From assembly GCF_910579365.1 (NCBI RefSeq), contig NZ_CAJTUX010000041.1, positions 1-25,054 of the forward strand: DNA of 25,054 bases, in the 5' to 3' direction. This DNA is from an uncultured Oscillibacter sp. (GTDB lineage Bacteria; Bacillota; Clostridia; Oscillospirales; Oscillospiraceae). Shown in pieces: positions 6,574 to 14,200 of this stretch; position 1 is the first letter of the stretch; the number at the start of each line of letters is the position of its first letter. Below the pieces are notes generated by a model. The model saw only the letters and a list, made by a program, of their open reading frames with translations. It was not told where the DNA came from and searched no databases. A program made the position numbers and the translations under genes.

Positions 6574-8121
6574 ATGATGATGGACCCCAAATGGCTCCAA
6601 ACGTACCGGGAGGAAATCGGAACCTTCTCGGAGAAGATTCACGCGTTCAACGAGGGGAAGATTGAGAAAAAGGATTACAAGGGCTATTCCGGAGGCATGG
6701 GCAGCTATGCCCAGCGGGACCAGACGAAGCACATGCTCCGCCTGCGGATGCCCGGGGGGCGGCTGACGGCGGAGCGCCTGAAGTTCCTGGCGGGGACTGT
6801 GGAAAAATACGGCGTCCGGCGCCTCAAGCTCACCACCTGCGAGACGGTGCAGCTCCACGATCTTCCGGCGGAGCAGGTTCCGGCGATCATGGAGGAGGCC
6901 GCCTCCTGCGGTATCATCTGCCGGGGCGGCGGCGGGGACAACCCCCGGAATGTCATGTGCAGTCCCCTCTCCGGCGTGCAGAAGGGGGAGGCTTTCGACC
7001 CCACGCCCTACGCCGAGGCGGTGACGGAGGACCTCCTCTCCATCTGCCGGGATATCCACATGCCCCGGAAGCTGAAAATCGCGTTCAGCAACGGCGCGGA
7101 CGACTCGGTGCACAGCGCCTTCCGGGACATGGGCTTCCGGGCCAAGCCGGACGGGACCTTCTCCCTCCGCATCGCCGGTGGCCTGGGGGCTGCGGGGCAC
7201 CGCATGGGCGTGCTGGTGGACGAGGCCGTGAACCCCAGGGAGGTTCTTTACTACGTCCGGGCCATGGTGGACACCTTCTGCCAGCACGGCAACTATGAGA
7301 ACCGGGCCAAGGCCCGGACCCGCTTCATGCAGGACACCCTGGGGCCCGAGGGGCTCAAGGAGGCGTTTTTGAAAAACGTGGAGTCCGCCAAGGCGGCGGG
7401 GGGTCTGGAACTGCCCCGGCTGGAGGCCCTGGCCAGCGTCTGCGGGGGAGAGGAGACGCTGGAACACCCCCGGGCCATCCGGCAGAAGCAGCCAGGAATG
7501 TATACGGTGAAGTACCACCCCGTGGGCGGCCTCCTGCCGGCGGAGAAGCCCGCCCAGCTGTACGCTGCCATCAAGGATCTGTGCAACGCGGAGTGCCGGG
7601 TGGGCCCGGACGAGACGTTGTATATCGTCAACCTCCCCGCCGCCGGGGCGGAAAAGGTCCTGGCTATTACGGAGGACGGCGCGAAAACGGCCTTCGAGCA
7701 CAGCGTGGCCTGCATCGGGGCCACGGTCTGCCAGCAGGGCGTGCGGGACAGCCAGGGGCTGCTCCAGGCCGCCGTGCAGGCGGTCCGGGAGGCGGGCATT
7801 CCCGACGGGGCCCTGCCGGCGGTCCGCATTTCCGGCTGTCCCTCCAGCTGCGCCGCCCACGAGGCGGGAACCATCGGCTTCCAGGGGGGCGTCCGGCTGG
7901 AGGATAAGAAGCCCCAGCCCGCTTTCCGCATGTTCCTGGGCGGCAGCGACGCTCTGGACGCCGCCCGCTTCGGCGAGGCCGGGGCGGTGATCCTGGAGAG
8001 GGACATTCCCGCCCTTCTGGTGGAGCTGGGCCGGGCCGCCGCCGCAGCGGGCCAGCCCTGGGAGCAGTGGGCCGAAACGCACCGGGAGGAGCTGAACGCC
8101 ATTGTGGCCAGGTATGCCTGA
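6574..8121 (+). CDS. Siroheme/4Fe-4S sulfite or nitrite reductase
   Basis: A ferredoxin-type nitrite/sulfite reductase that would perform the six-electron reduction of sulfite to sulfide (or nitrite to ammonia). It has two half-domains of the NIR/SIR family. The siroheme-4Fe4S ligands are visible as C380-x5-C386 (ACIGATVC) and C422-x3-C426 (SGCPSSC). About 515 residues is normal for the single-chain form. The ATG at 6574 has AAGAGGG at 6561-6567; an upstream in-frame ATG at 6544 lies in a palindrome and has no such site. The presence of a siroheme synthase gene downstream supports the cofactor. One oddity is that the LTTCETVQLH segment has Cys (C89) where many relatives have Arg in an LTTRQ-type motif. 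Sulfite is favoured over nitrite as substrate, but sequence alone does not settle it. Confidence 0.9.
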   Translation: MMMDPKWLQTYREEIGTFSEKIHAFNEGKIEKKDYKGYSGGMGSYAQRDQTKHMLRLRMPGGRLTAERLKFLAGTVEKYGVRRLKLTTCETVQLHDLPAEQVPAIMEEAASCGIICRGGGGDNPRNVMCSPLSGVQKGEAFDPTPYAEAVTEDLLSICRDIHMPRKLKIAFSNGADDSVHSAFRDMGFRAKPDGTFSLRIAGGLGAAGHRMGVLVDEAVNPREVLYYVRAMVDTFCQHGNYENRAKARTRFMQDTLGPEGLKEAFLKNVESAKAAGGLELPRLEALASVCGGEETLEHPRAIRQKQPGMYTVKYHPVGGLLPAEKPAQLYAAIKDLCNAECRVGPDETLYIVNLPAAGAEKVLAITEDGAKTAFEHSVACIGATVCQQGVRDSQGLLQAAVQAVREAGIPDGALPAVRISGCPSSCAAHEAGTIGFQGGVRLEDKKPQPAFRMFLGGSDALDAARFGEAGAVILERDIPALLVELGRAAAAAGQPWEQWAETHREELNAIVARYA

Positions 8122-8142
8122 GATACGATTTTATGACAGGAG

Positions 8143-8172
8143 AGGAGGCGGGCCCCGGGCCCGCCTCCTTTT
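8143..8172 (+). terminator. Strong hairpin terminator after the reductase gene
   Basis: AGGAGGCGGGCCC (8143-8155) is exactly complementary to 8157-8169, followed by a short T run (8169-8172). It sits 21 bp after the reductase stop and just before the ribosome binding site of the next gene. No separate promoter for the ABC genes is obvious, so partial readthrough is likely. Confidence 0.7.
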
Positions 8173-8196
8173 CCGTCTGAGGGGAGAGATTGTGGG

Positions 8197-9135
8197 ATGA
8201 AACGCCTTTGCCTTTTGGCGGCGCTGGCGCTGCTTCTGACCGCCTGCGGAGCGCCGCCGGAGCCCGCCGGAGCGGGACCGTCCGCCTCCGGTGAATCCGT
8301 CGCCTTTACGGACGACCTGGGACAGGAACTGGAACTGGAGCCGCCCCGGCGGGTGGCGGCGATGATCGGCAGCTTTGCGGACATCTGGTGCCTGGCAGGG
8401 GGACGGGACTCCCTGATCGCCGCCGCTGGGGACGCCTGGACCTCCTTCGACCTGGGCCTGCGGGAGGACGCGGCAAATCTGGGGGCCGTGAAGGAGCCCA
8501 ATCTGGAGGTCCTTCTGGCGGCGGAGCCGGACCTGATTCTCGCCAGCGTCAACACTGCCGTGAACCTGGAGCTTCGGGAGACCTTCGCCCAGGCGGGTAT
8601 CCCCGCCGCCTATTTCGAGGTGGACTGCTTTGACGACTACCTCCGGATGCTGGAGGTCTGCGCCCGCCTCACGGAACAGCCGGAGCGGTACGAGACGTAT
8701 GGAACCGCCGTCCGGGCCCAGGTGGACGCCGCCGCCGCGCGGCAGGACGGGTCCGCCCCCAGGGTCCTCTACGTCCGGGCCAGCGGCAGCAGCTGCAAGG
8801 CCAAGGGCAGCGAGGGCAGCGTCCTGGGGGAGATGCTGGCGGACCTGGGCTGCGTCAACGTCGCCGACGGCGGCGGCCTTCTGGAGAACCTGAGTCTGGA
8901 GGGCATCCTCGCCGCCGACCCGGACTTCATCTTCGCCGTCCTCCAGGGGGCGGACGCCTCTGCGGCCCGGAAGTCCCTGGACGCCGCCCTGCTCTCCAAC
9001 CCCGCCTGGGGCAGTCTCCGGGCGGTGCGGGAGGGGCGGTTCGTCACCCTGGACCACCGGCTCTACAACCTGAAGCCCAACGCCCGCTGGGGGGAGGCCT
9101 ATGAAGAACTTGCGGACATTCTCTATCCCAACTGA
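8197..9135 (+). CDS. ABC importer substrate-binding lipoprotein (siderophore/heme/cobalamin type)
   Basis: The extracellular solute receptor of the importer encoded by this and the next two genes. A signal peptide with lipobox LTAC (Cys17) directs lipid anchoring, followed by a Gly/Ala/Pro-rich linker. The rest is a class III (helical-backbone, TroA/BtuF/FecB-like) binding fold: FTDDLGQELELEPPRRVAA at the N lobe, NLEVLLAAEPDLILA, a central helix, then the C lobe ending LSNPAWGSLRAVREGRFVTLD. The 312 residues are typical. The ATG follows GGGGAGAG at 8180-8187. The end overlaps the permease gene by 35 bp. The substrate could be a ferric siderophore, heme or corrinoid; the fold does not distinguish them. 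Location between a siroheme enzyme and a siroheme synthase suggests iron or a tetrapyrrole, which is inference. Confidence 0.88.
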   Translation: MKRLCLLAALALLLTACGAPPEPAGAGPSASGESVAFTDDLGQELELEPPRRVAAMIGSFADIWCLAGGRDSLIAAAGDAWTSFDLGLREDAANLGAVKEPNLEVLLAAEPDLILASVNTAVNLELRETFAQAGIPAAYFEVDCFDDYLRMLEVCARLTEQPERYETYGTAVRAQVDAAAARQDGSAPRVLYVRASGSSCKAKGSEGSVLGEMLADLGCVNVADGGGLLENLSLEGILAADPDFIFAVLQGADASAARKSLDAALLSNPAWGSLRAVREGRFVTLDHRLYNLKPNARWGEAYEELADILYPN

Positions 9136-10120
9136 ATCCGTCCTCCCGCTGCTGGGGGTCCTGGCGGCGCTGGCGGCTTTGCTGAGCCTGTGCCTGGGGG
9201 CGGCGCCCCTGCCGCTGGGGGAGGTTTTGGCCGCCCTTCTGGGAAGGAGCGGCGGTCCGGCGGCCAGCATCGTGCTGTACGCCCGGCTGCCCCGGACCTG
9301 CGGCTGTCTCCTGGCGGGGGCGGCGCTGGCGGCTTCGGGAACCATGATTCAGGGCGTGCTGGGGAATCCCCTGGCGGCCCCCAACGTCATCGGCGTCAAC
9401 GCCGGGGCGGGGCTGTGTACGGCCCTGTGCGCCGCCCTCTGGCCGGCCCGGACGGCGGCGGTCCCCTTCGCGGCCTTCCTGGGGGCTCTGGGGGGCGTGC
9501 TGCTGGTGCTGTTCATCGCGGAGCGGACCGGCGCGTCCAAGATGACCCTGGTACTGGCGGGGGTGGCGGTGTCCGGCATGTTCAGCGCGGGCATCGACGC
9601 TGTGCTGACCTTCTTTCCCGACGCGCTGAACGGCTATACGGACTTCCGGGTGGGGGGCGTAGCCAATCTCTCCATGAGCCGGGTGGCTCCGGCCTTCTGG
9701 GTGATTCTGGCGGCACTGGCCCTGGCGCTGTCCCTGGCGGGGGAGCTGGACGTGCTCCTCCTGGGGGAGGAGACCGCCCGGAGCCTGGGACTTCCCGCCC
9801 GGCGGCTGCGGCTTGTGCTGCTGTCCCTGGCGGCGGCGCTGGCGGGGGCGGCGGTGAGCTTTGCGGGGCTGCTGGGCTTTGTGGGCCTCGTGGCCCCCCA
9901 CATGGTCCGCCGCCTCGTGGGGGAGGACAGCTCCGCCCGGCTGCTGGCGGCGTCGGCCCTTGGCGGCGCGGCGCTGCTGACGCTGTGCGACATTCTGGCC
10001 CGGACCCTCTTCGCCCCCTACGAGCTGCCGGTGGGCGTGGTCCTGTCCCTGTTGGGAGGGCCGTTCTTCCTCTGGCTGCTGCTGCGGCAGAGACGGAGAG
10101 GGGGGCCGGGCCATGCTTGA
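9101..10120 (+). CDS. FecCD-family ABC permease
   Basis: Membrane subunit of the importer, FecCD/BtuC family, expected to cross the membrane ten times and act as a homodimer. The 339 residues are almost entirely hydrophobic Ala/Leu/Gly helices. Family hallmarks are RLPRTCGCLLAGAALAASGTMIQGVLGNPLAAPNVIGVNAGAG near the N-terminus and SFAGLLGFVGLVAPHMVRRLVGEDSS near the C-terminus, the latter being the coupling region that contacts the ATPase. The ATG lies inside the 3' end of the binding-protein gene, with GGGGAGG at 9091-9097 only 3 nt away. The start could therefore be slightly different. It overlaps the ATPase gene by 8 bp. Only one permease gene is present, which implies a homodimer. Confidence 0.92.
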   Translation: MKNLRTFSIPTESVLPLLGVLAALAALLSLCLGAAPLPLGEVLAALLGRSGGPAASIVLYARLPRTCGCLLAGAALAASGTMIQGVLGNPLAAPNVIGVNAGAGLCTALCAALWPARTAAVPFAAFLGALGGVLLVLFIAERTGASKMTLVLAGVAVSGMFSAGIDAVLTFFPDALNGYTDFRVGGVANLSMSRVAPAFWVILAALALALSLAGELDVLLLGEETARSLGLPARRLRLVLLSLAAALAGAAVSFAGLLGFVGLVAPHMVRRLVGEDSSARLLAASALGGAALLTLCDILARTLFAPYELPVGVVLSLLGGPFFLWLLLRQRRRGGPGHA

Positions 10121-10883
10121 GCTGAAAAACGTCTCAGCGGGCTATCCAGGGGTCCCGGTGCTGGAGGGCGTGTCCCTGGCCGTCCGGCCGGGGAGGGTCC
10201 TGGCCCTTCTGGGGCCCAACGGCTGCGGGAAGAGCACGCTGCTGCGGACCGCTGCCGGCCTCCTGCCCGCCCTGGGCGGGGGGGTGCTGCTGGACGGAAG
10301 GCCCCTGGGGGATTACAGCCTCCGGCAGGCCGCCCGGCGGATCGCCTGCCTGCCTCAATCCCGGGAGACGCCCCGCATCACCGCCCGGCGGCTGGTCCTT
10401 CACGGGCGCTTCCCCCACCTCTCCTACCCCCGGCGCTGCCGGGCGGAGGACTACGCCGCTGCGGACCGGGCTCTCCTCCGGATGGACGCGCTGGACCTGG
10501 CGGGCCGGGTTTTGCCGGAGCTCTCCGGCGGACAGCGGCAGAAGGTGTATCTGGCCATGGCCCTGGCCCAGGAGACGGAGACCATCCTGCTGGACGAGCC
10601 CACCACCTACCTGGACGCCCGGCACCAGCTGGAGGTCCTGACCCTCACCCGCCGCCTGGCGGAGGAGGGCCGGGGAGTGGCCCTGGCGCTTCACGACCTC
10701 TGCCTCGCCCTGGCCAGGGCGGACGAAATCGCCGTTTTGGGGGAGGGGCGCCTTCTGGCCCTGGGGGAGCCGGAGGAGATTTTCCAAAGCGGGATGTTGG
10801 AGCGGGTCATGGGCGTCCGCCTGGAGCGGACCCCGGGGCCCCGGGGCTGGCGCTATTTCTGCGAACTGCCGGAGGAGGAGTGA
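10113..10883 (+). CDS. ABC importer ATP-binding protein (FecE/BtuD type)
   Basis: Cytoplasmic ATPase driving the importer. All motifs are present: Walker A GPNGCGKST (about residue 34), the Q-loop region CLPQSRETPRITAR, signature LSGGQRQKVYLAMALAQ, Walker B ILLDEPTTYLD and the switch histidine in ALHDLCLAL. The 256 residues match the FecE/FhuC/BtuD class, and the YLD after Walker B is typical of that class. It overlaps the permease gene by 8 bp and ends 1 bp before the siroheme synthase gene, so the transporter and the siroheme enzyme are almost certainly on the same message. Confidence 0.94.
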   Translation: MLELKNVSAGYPGVPVLEGVSLAVRPGRVLALLGPNGCGKSTLLRTAAGLLPALGGGVLLDGRPLGDYSLRQAARRIACLPQSRETPRITARRLVLHGRFPHLSYPRRCRAEDYAAADRALLRMDALDLAGRVLPELSGGQRQKVYLAMALAQETETILLDEPTTYLDARHQLEVLTLTRRLAEEGRGVALALHDLCLALARADEIAVLGEGRLLALGEPEEIFQSGMLERVMGVRLERTPGPRGWRYFCELPEEE

Positions 10884-10884
10884 G

Positions 10885-12243
10885 ATGGCATACTTTCCCT
10901 TTTTCATCGACCTGGAGGGCCGGGAGGGTCTGATCGTGGGCGGCGGGGCCGTGGCCGCGCGGAAGGCGCGCAAGCTCCTGCCCTACGGGCCCCGGCTCAC
11001 CGTGGCCGCGCCGGAGATCGCGCCGGAGATCGAGGCTCTGCCCGGTGTGACGCCGCTTCGCCGGGCCTTTCAGCCCGCCATGCTGGCGGGGAAGTTCTTT
11101 GTCATCGCCGCCACGGACAGCCGCGGAACGAACCGCACGGTGGCCGCCCTCTGCCGGGAGCGGGGGATTCCGGTCAACACGGCGGACGACCGGGAGGGCT
11201 GCGACTTCCTCTTTCCGGCGCTGGTGAAGCGGGGGGAGCTCTCCGTGGGCGTCTCCACCGCCGGGGCCAGCCCCAGCGCCGCCGCCTGGGTGAAGCGGCG
11301 GGTGGAGGAGCGGATTCCGGAGGACTTCGGGGATATGCTGGCCTACCTCGCCTCCCTGCGGCCGCAGGTGCGGGCCCGCGTGCCGGAGGAAGGGGCCCGG
11401 AGCGCCGCCTTCTCCCGGCTCTTCGCCGCCTGCCTGGAGACGGGCTTCCCTCTGCCGGAGGAGGCGCTGGCCCAGGTTCTGGAGGGCGCGTCCCGGACCG
11501 GGAAGGTCTATCTGGTGGGGGCGGGCTGCGGGGCGGCGGACCTGATTACCGTCCGGGGCCTGCGCCTTCTGGAGCGCTGCGGCGCGGTGGTCTATGACGA
11601 TCTGCTGTCCCCGGAGCTGCTGGACGCCGCCCCGGAGGGGGCGGAGAGAATCTACGCGGGCAAGCGCTGGGGCCGCCATTCCATGGCCCAGGAGGAGATC
11701 AACGCCCTGCTGGCCGCCAAGGCCCGGGAGGGGAAGATGGTGGTCCGCCTCAAGGGCGGGGACCCCTTTGTCTTCGGCCGGGGGGGCGAGGAGGCCCTGG
11801 CCCTTCAGGCGGCGGGCGTCCCGTGGGAATACGTGCCCGGGGTCACCTCCGCCGCAGCGGTTCCCGGCGGGGCGGGGATTCCCGTCACTCACCGGGCCGT
11901 CAGCCGGAGCTTTCACGTGTACACCGCCCGCACGGCGGAGGGGAAGGACGGTCTGCCCCCCGGGCTGGAGGCCCCCCTGCCGGAGGGAACGCTGGTGTTT
12001 CTCATGGGGCTGTCCCGGCTGGAGGCGCTGTCCCGCCGTCTGATGGAGGCGGGACTGTCTCCGGAGACTCCCGCCGCCGTGATTTCCGGCGAAAACACCC
12101 CCCGGCCCATGGCGGTCCGGGGGACGCTGCGCGGCATCGCGAAGAGGGCGCGGGAGGCGGGAGCGGAGGCCCCCGCCGTCATTGTGGTGGGGGGCACGGC
12201 GGGGATGGACCTGGGAGCTCAGGAGGCGGGAAGTCCGCCGTAG
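10885..12243 (+). CDS. cysG: Siroheme synthase, fused precorrin-2 dehydrogenase/ferrochelatase and uroporphyrinogen-III methyltransferase
   Basis: Converts uroporphyrinogen III to siroheme: two SAM-dependent methylations, NAD-dependent oxidation and iron insertion. Residues 1 to about 150 form the dehydrogenase/ferrochelatase part, with the NAD motif GLIVGGGAVAARKA, the NTADDREGCDF segment that holds the catalytic aspartate of CysG, and VSTAGASPSAAAWVKRRVEERIP. Residues about 208-445 form the methyltransferase, with VGAGCGAADLITVRGLRLLE, VVRLKGGDPFVFGRGGEEA and VPGVTSAAAVPGGAGIPVTHR. The order and the 452-residue length match Escherichia coli CysG. It directly follows the ABC ATPase gene, and the sulfite reductase upstream would use the product. 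The 3' end overlaps the convergent MATE gene by 25 bp with no visible terminator. Confidence 0.94.
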   Translation: MAYFPFFIDLEGREGLIVGGGAVAARKARKLLPYGPRLTVAAPEIAPEIEALPGVTPLRRAFQPAMLAGKFFVIAATDSRGTNRTVAALCRERGIPVNTADDREGCDFLFPALVKRGELSVGVSTAGASPSAAAWVKRRVEERIPEDFGDMLAYLASLRPQVRARVPEEGARSAAFSRLFAACLETGFPLPEEALAQVLEGASRTGKVYLVGAGCGAADLITVRGLRLLERCGAVVYDDLLSPELLDAAPEGAERIYAGKRWGRHSMAQEEINALLAAKAREGKMVVRLKGGDPFVFGRGGEEALALQAAGVPWEYVPGVTSAAAVPGGAGIPVTHRAVSRSFHVYTARTAEGKDGLPPGLEAPLPEGTLVFLMGLSRLEALSRRLMEAGLSPETPAAVISGENTPRPMAVRGTLRGIAKRAREAGAEAPAVIVVGGTAGMDLGAQEAGSPP

Positions 12244-13565
12244 CCATAGCGGACCCGCTGGGTGACCAGGAACGCCGCCGTTACCGCCAGGGTCAGCACC
12301 TCCGCCGCCGTCACCGCCAGCCAGATGCCGTCCAGCTCCAAAAACAGGGGCAGGATGAAGATGGCCGCCGTCTGGAACAGCAGCGTCCGCAAGAAGGCGA
12401 TGGCGGCGGAGATCACGCCGTTGCTCAGGGCGGTGAAGAAGGCGGAGCCGAAGATGTTGAAGCCCATGGCCAGGAAGGACAGGGCGTACAGCTGGAACCC
12501 CCGGGTAGTGAGGGCCAGCAGTTCTTCGTCATAGCCCACGAAAATCCGGGACAGGGGTCCCGCCAGACCCACGGCGGCGGCGGTAAGGCCGACGCAGCCG
12601 GCCAGCATCAAAAGCAGGCTCTTGCGGAGAAGGCTCCGCAGTTCCTCCTGGTTTCCCGCGCCGTAGTGATAGCTGATGATGGGCCCCGCGCCGATGGAGT
12701 AGCCCATGAAGACGCCGATGAAGATGAAGTTGACATACATGATGACCCCGAAGGCCGCCACGCCGTCCTCCCCGATCAGACGCATGAGCTGGAAGTTGTA
12801 GAGGATGCTGACCAGGGACGTGGACAGGTTCCCCATCATCTCCGAGGAGCCGTTGGAGCAGGTCTGGGCCAGCACCCGGCCCTCAAAGCGGGCGCCGGTC
12901 AGCCGCAGGGGCGTCTTGTTGGGCAGGAGGAAGTAAACCAGGGGCACCACGCCGCCCACGAAGGAGCTGGCCACCGTGGCGATGGCCGCCCCGGCCACGC
13001 CCCAGGGCAGAACGCCCACCAGCAGCCAGTCCCCCAGCATGTTGGTGAGGCCCGCCGCCACGGTGAGGCCCAAGCCCAGCTTGGGCCGCTCTGCCGCCAC
13101 GAGAAAGCTCTGAAACATGTTCTGCAAAATAAAGGGCACCAGGGCGAGGGTGAGGACGCGCCCGTAGAGGACGGCCAGGGGCAGCAGCTCCCCTGTGGCG
13201 CCCAGGAGGAGGCAGAGCGGCTCCATAATCAGCTCCGCGGCAACCGTCAAAACCGCGCCGGCGATGACGCCGGCGGAGACGATGAGGGAGAAATAGCGGT
13301 TTGCCCTGGGCAGGTCCCCCTCGCCCATGGTCCGGGCCACCACGGCGCTGCCGCCGGTGCCCAGCATAAAGCCCACGGCGGCGAAGATCATCAGGGCGGG
13401 CATGATGAGGTTCACCGCCGCGAAGGCGGTCTTGCCCGCGTAGTTGGAGACGAAGACTCCGTCCACCACGCCGTAGATGGAAGTGAAGATCAGCATGACC
13501 ATGGTGGGGAAGGTGAAGCGCAGGAGCTTGCCGTACGTGAAATGTTCGGACAGATGGATGTGCAT
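12219..13565 (-). CDS. MATE-family multidrug efflux transporter
   Basis: An inner-membrane cation-coupled drug exporter of the MATE family, closest in style to the MepA/DinF-like group of Gram-positives. The 448 residues are highly hydrophobic with about 12 predicted helices in two related halves. Typical segments are FPTMVMLIFTSIYGVVDGVFVSNYAG in helix 1, FMLGTGGSAVVARTMGEGDLPRANR, and in the second half SIGAGPIISYHYGAGN. The ATG has AAAGGAAA just upstream. It lies 49 bp downstream of a MarR-type regulator on the same strand, which suggests it is the regulated efflux gene, by analogy with mepR-mepA. Substrates cannot be read from the sequence. Confidence 0.93.
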   Translation of the reverse strand: MHIHLSEHFTYGKLLRFTFPTMVMLIFTSIYGVVDGVFVSNYAGKTAFAAVNLIMPALMIFAAVGFMLGTGGSAVVARTMGEGDLPRANRYFSLIVSAGVIAGAVLTVAAELIMEPLCLLLGATGELLPLAVLYGRVLTLALVPFILQNMFQSFLVAAERPKLGLGLTVAAGLTNMLGDWLLVGVLPWGVAGAAIATVASSFVGGVVPLVYFLLPNKTPLRLTGARFEGRVLAQTCSNGSSEMMGNLSTSLVSILYNFQLMRLIGEDGVAAFGVIMYVNFIFIGVFMGYSIGAGPIISYHYGAGNQEELRSLLRKSLLLMLAGCVGLTAAAVGLAGPLSRIFVGYDEELLALTTRGFQLYALSFLAMGFNIFGSAFFTALSNGVISAAIAFLRTLLFQTAAIFILPLFLELDGIWLAVTAAEVLTLAVTAAFLVTQRVRYGYGGLPAS

Positions 13566-13614
13566 AGGGATTTCCTTTCTCTTTGTATCGCGCCCGCCGA
13601 AACCCTCCGGCGGT

Positions 13615-14052
13615 TTATTTTTTAGGGATGGGGGCCGCTGCCCGGAAGTGGGAGAGCCATTTTTCGCTGAGGCGGATCAGCGTCCGCCACTCCTCCTCCG
13701 TCAGGCCCTTGGCGGCGGTCCGCTCCGCTTCCATGGCGGGAAGAACCTTTTCCCGGACCAGCTCCCGGCCCCGTTCCGTGAGAACCAGGGAGACTTCCCG
13801 TCCCTCCTTGGGCCGGAGGGAGAGGAAGCCGTCTTGCTCCAGCTTTCGGACGGAGGAGTGGACGGTCTGCTTGCTCAGGAAAAACTGCCGGCAGAGGGAG
13901 CTCTGGGTGCAGTCCTCCCCCTGCTCTACCAGGCCCCAAAGCACCCAGAGGGCGCTGTCCGACAGGCCGAGACCCTGGGCCAGGGTGTGGTAGAACTCGT
14001 CGACCTGATGGTCGATCTGGAGATACTCCTGAAACAGCGTGTAAGCGTCCAT
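13615..14052 (-). CDS. MarR-family transcriptional regulator
   Basis: A 145-residue winged-helix dimer-type regulator. The helix-turn-helix is in TQSSLCRQFFLSKQTVHSSVRKLEQDGFL (about residues 49-78), with the wing SLRPKEGREVSLVLTERGREL. Flanking helices would form the dimer and ligand region. The start has AAAGGAGAG 10-12 nt upstream. It is the first gene of a two-gene unit with the MATE transporter and sits behind a strong promoter with an inverted repeat over the -10 box. The natural reading is an autorepressor released by a toxic compound. The ligand is unknown. Confidence 0.92.
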   Translation of the reverse strand: MDAYTLFQEYLQIDHQVDEFYHTLAQGLGLSDSALWVLWGLVEQGEDCTQSSLCRQFFLSKQTVHSSVRKLEQDGFLSLRPKEGREVSLVLTERGRELVREKVLPAMEAERTAAKGLTEEEWRTLIRLSEKWLSHFRAAAPIPKK

Positions 14053-14079
14053 GGCCGCAGCTCTCCTTTATAGTACGAT

Positions 14080-14126
14080 ATCGGACTTGCGTAGGATACT
14101 ATAGTCCGATTTCATACCAAAGTCAA
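14080..14126 (-). promoter_or_regulatory. Promoter and operator of the marR-MATE unit
   Basis: Read on the minus strand: TTGACT (14121-14126), 17-bp spacer, TATAGT (14098-14103), an almost ideal sigma-A promoter. Exact 8-bp inverted arms ATCGGACT (14080-14087) and AGTCCGAT (14103-14110) with a 15-bp spacing straddle the -10 box. This is the position expected for MarR autorepression, though binding is inferred. Confidence 0.82.
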
Positions 14127-14170
14127 TGGCTGTGTTGCACAAAGATATGGGATGTAATTTAAAGAATATG

Positions 14171-14197
14171 TAAAAAGAGGCCCGGAATCCGGGCCTC
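14171..14197 (-). terminator. Rho-independent terminator after spoVAD
   Basis: On the minus strand GAGGCCCGG, a 3-nt loop, then CCGGGCCTC, followed by TTTTTA. The stem starts 4 bp after the spoVAD stop codon. It separates spoVAD from the marR promoter. Confidence 0.88.
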
Positions 14198-14200
14198 CGC

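Noticed and set aside
11823..13625. 600-codon plus-strand frame across the cysG end and the MATE gene
   Set aside because: Composition is Gly/His/Gln-rich, without domains, and antisense to a clear MATE transporter. It is a GC-rich shadow frame.
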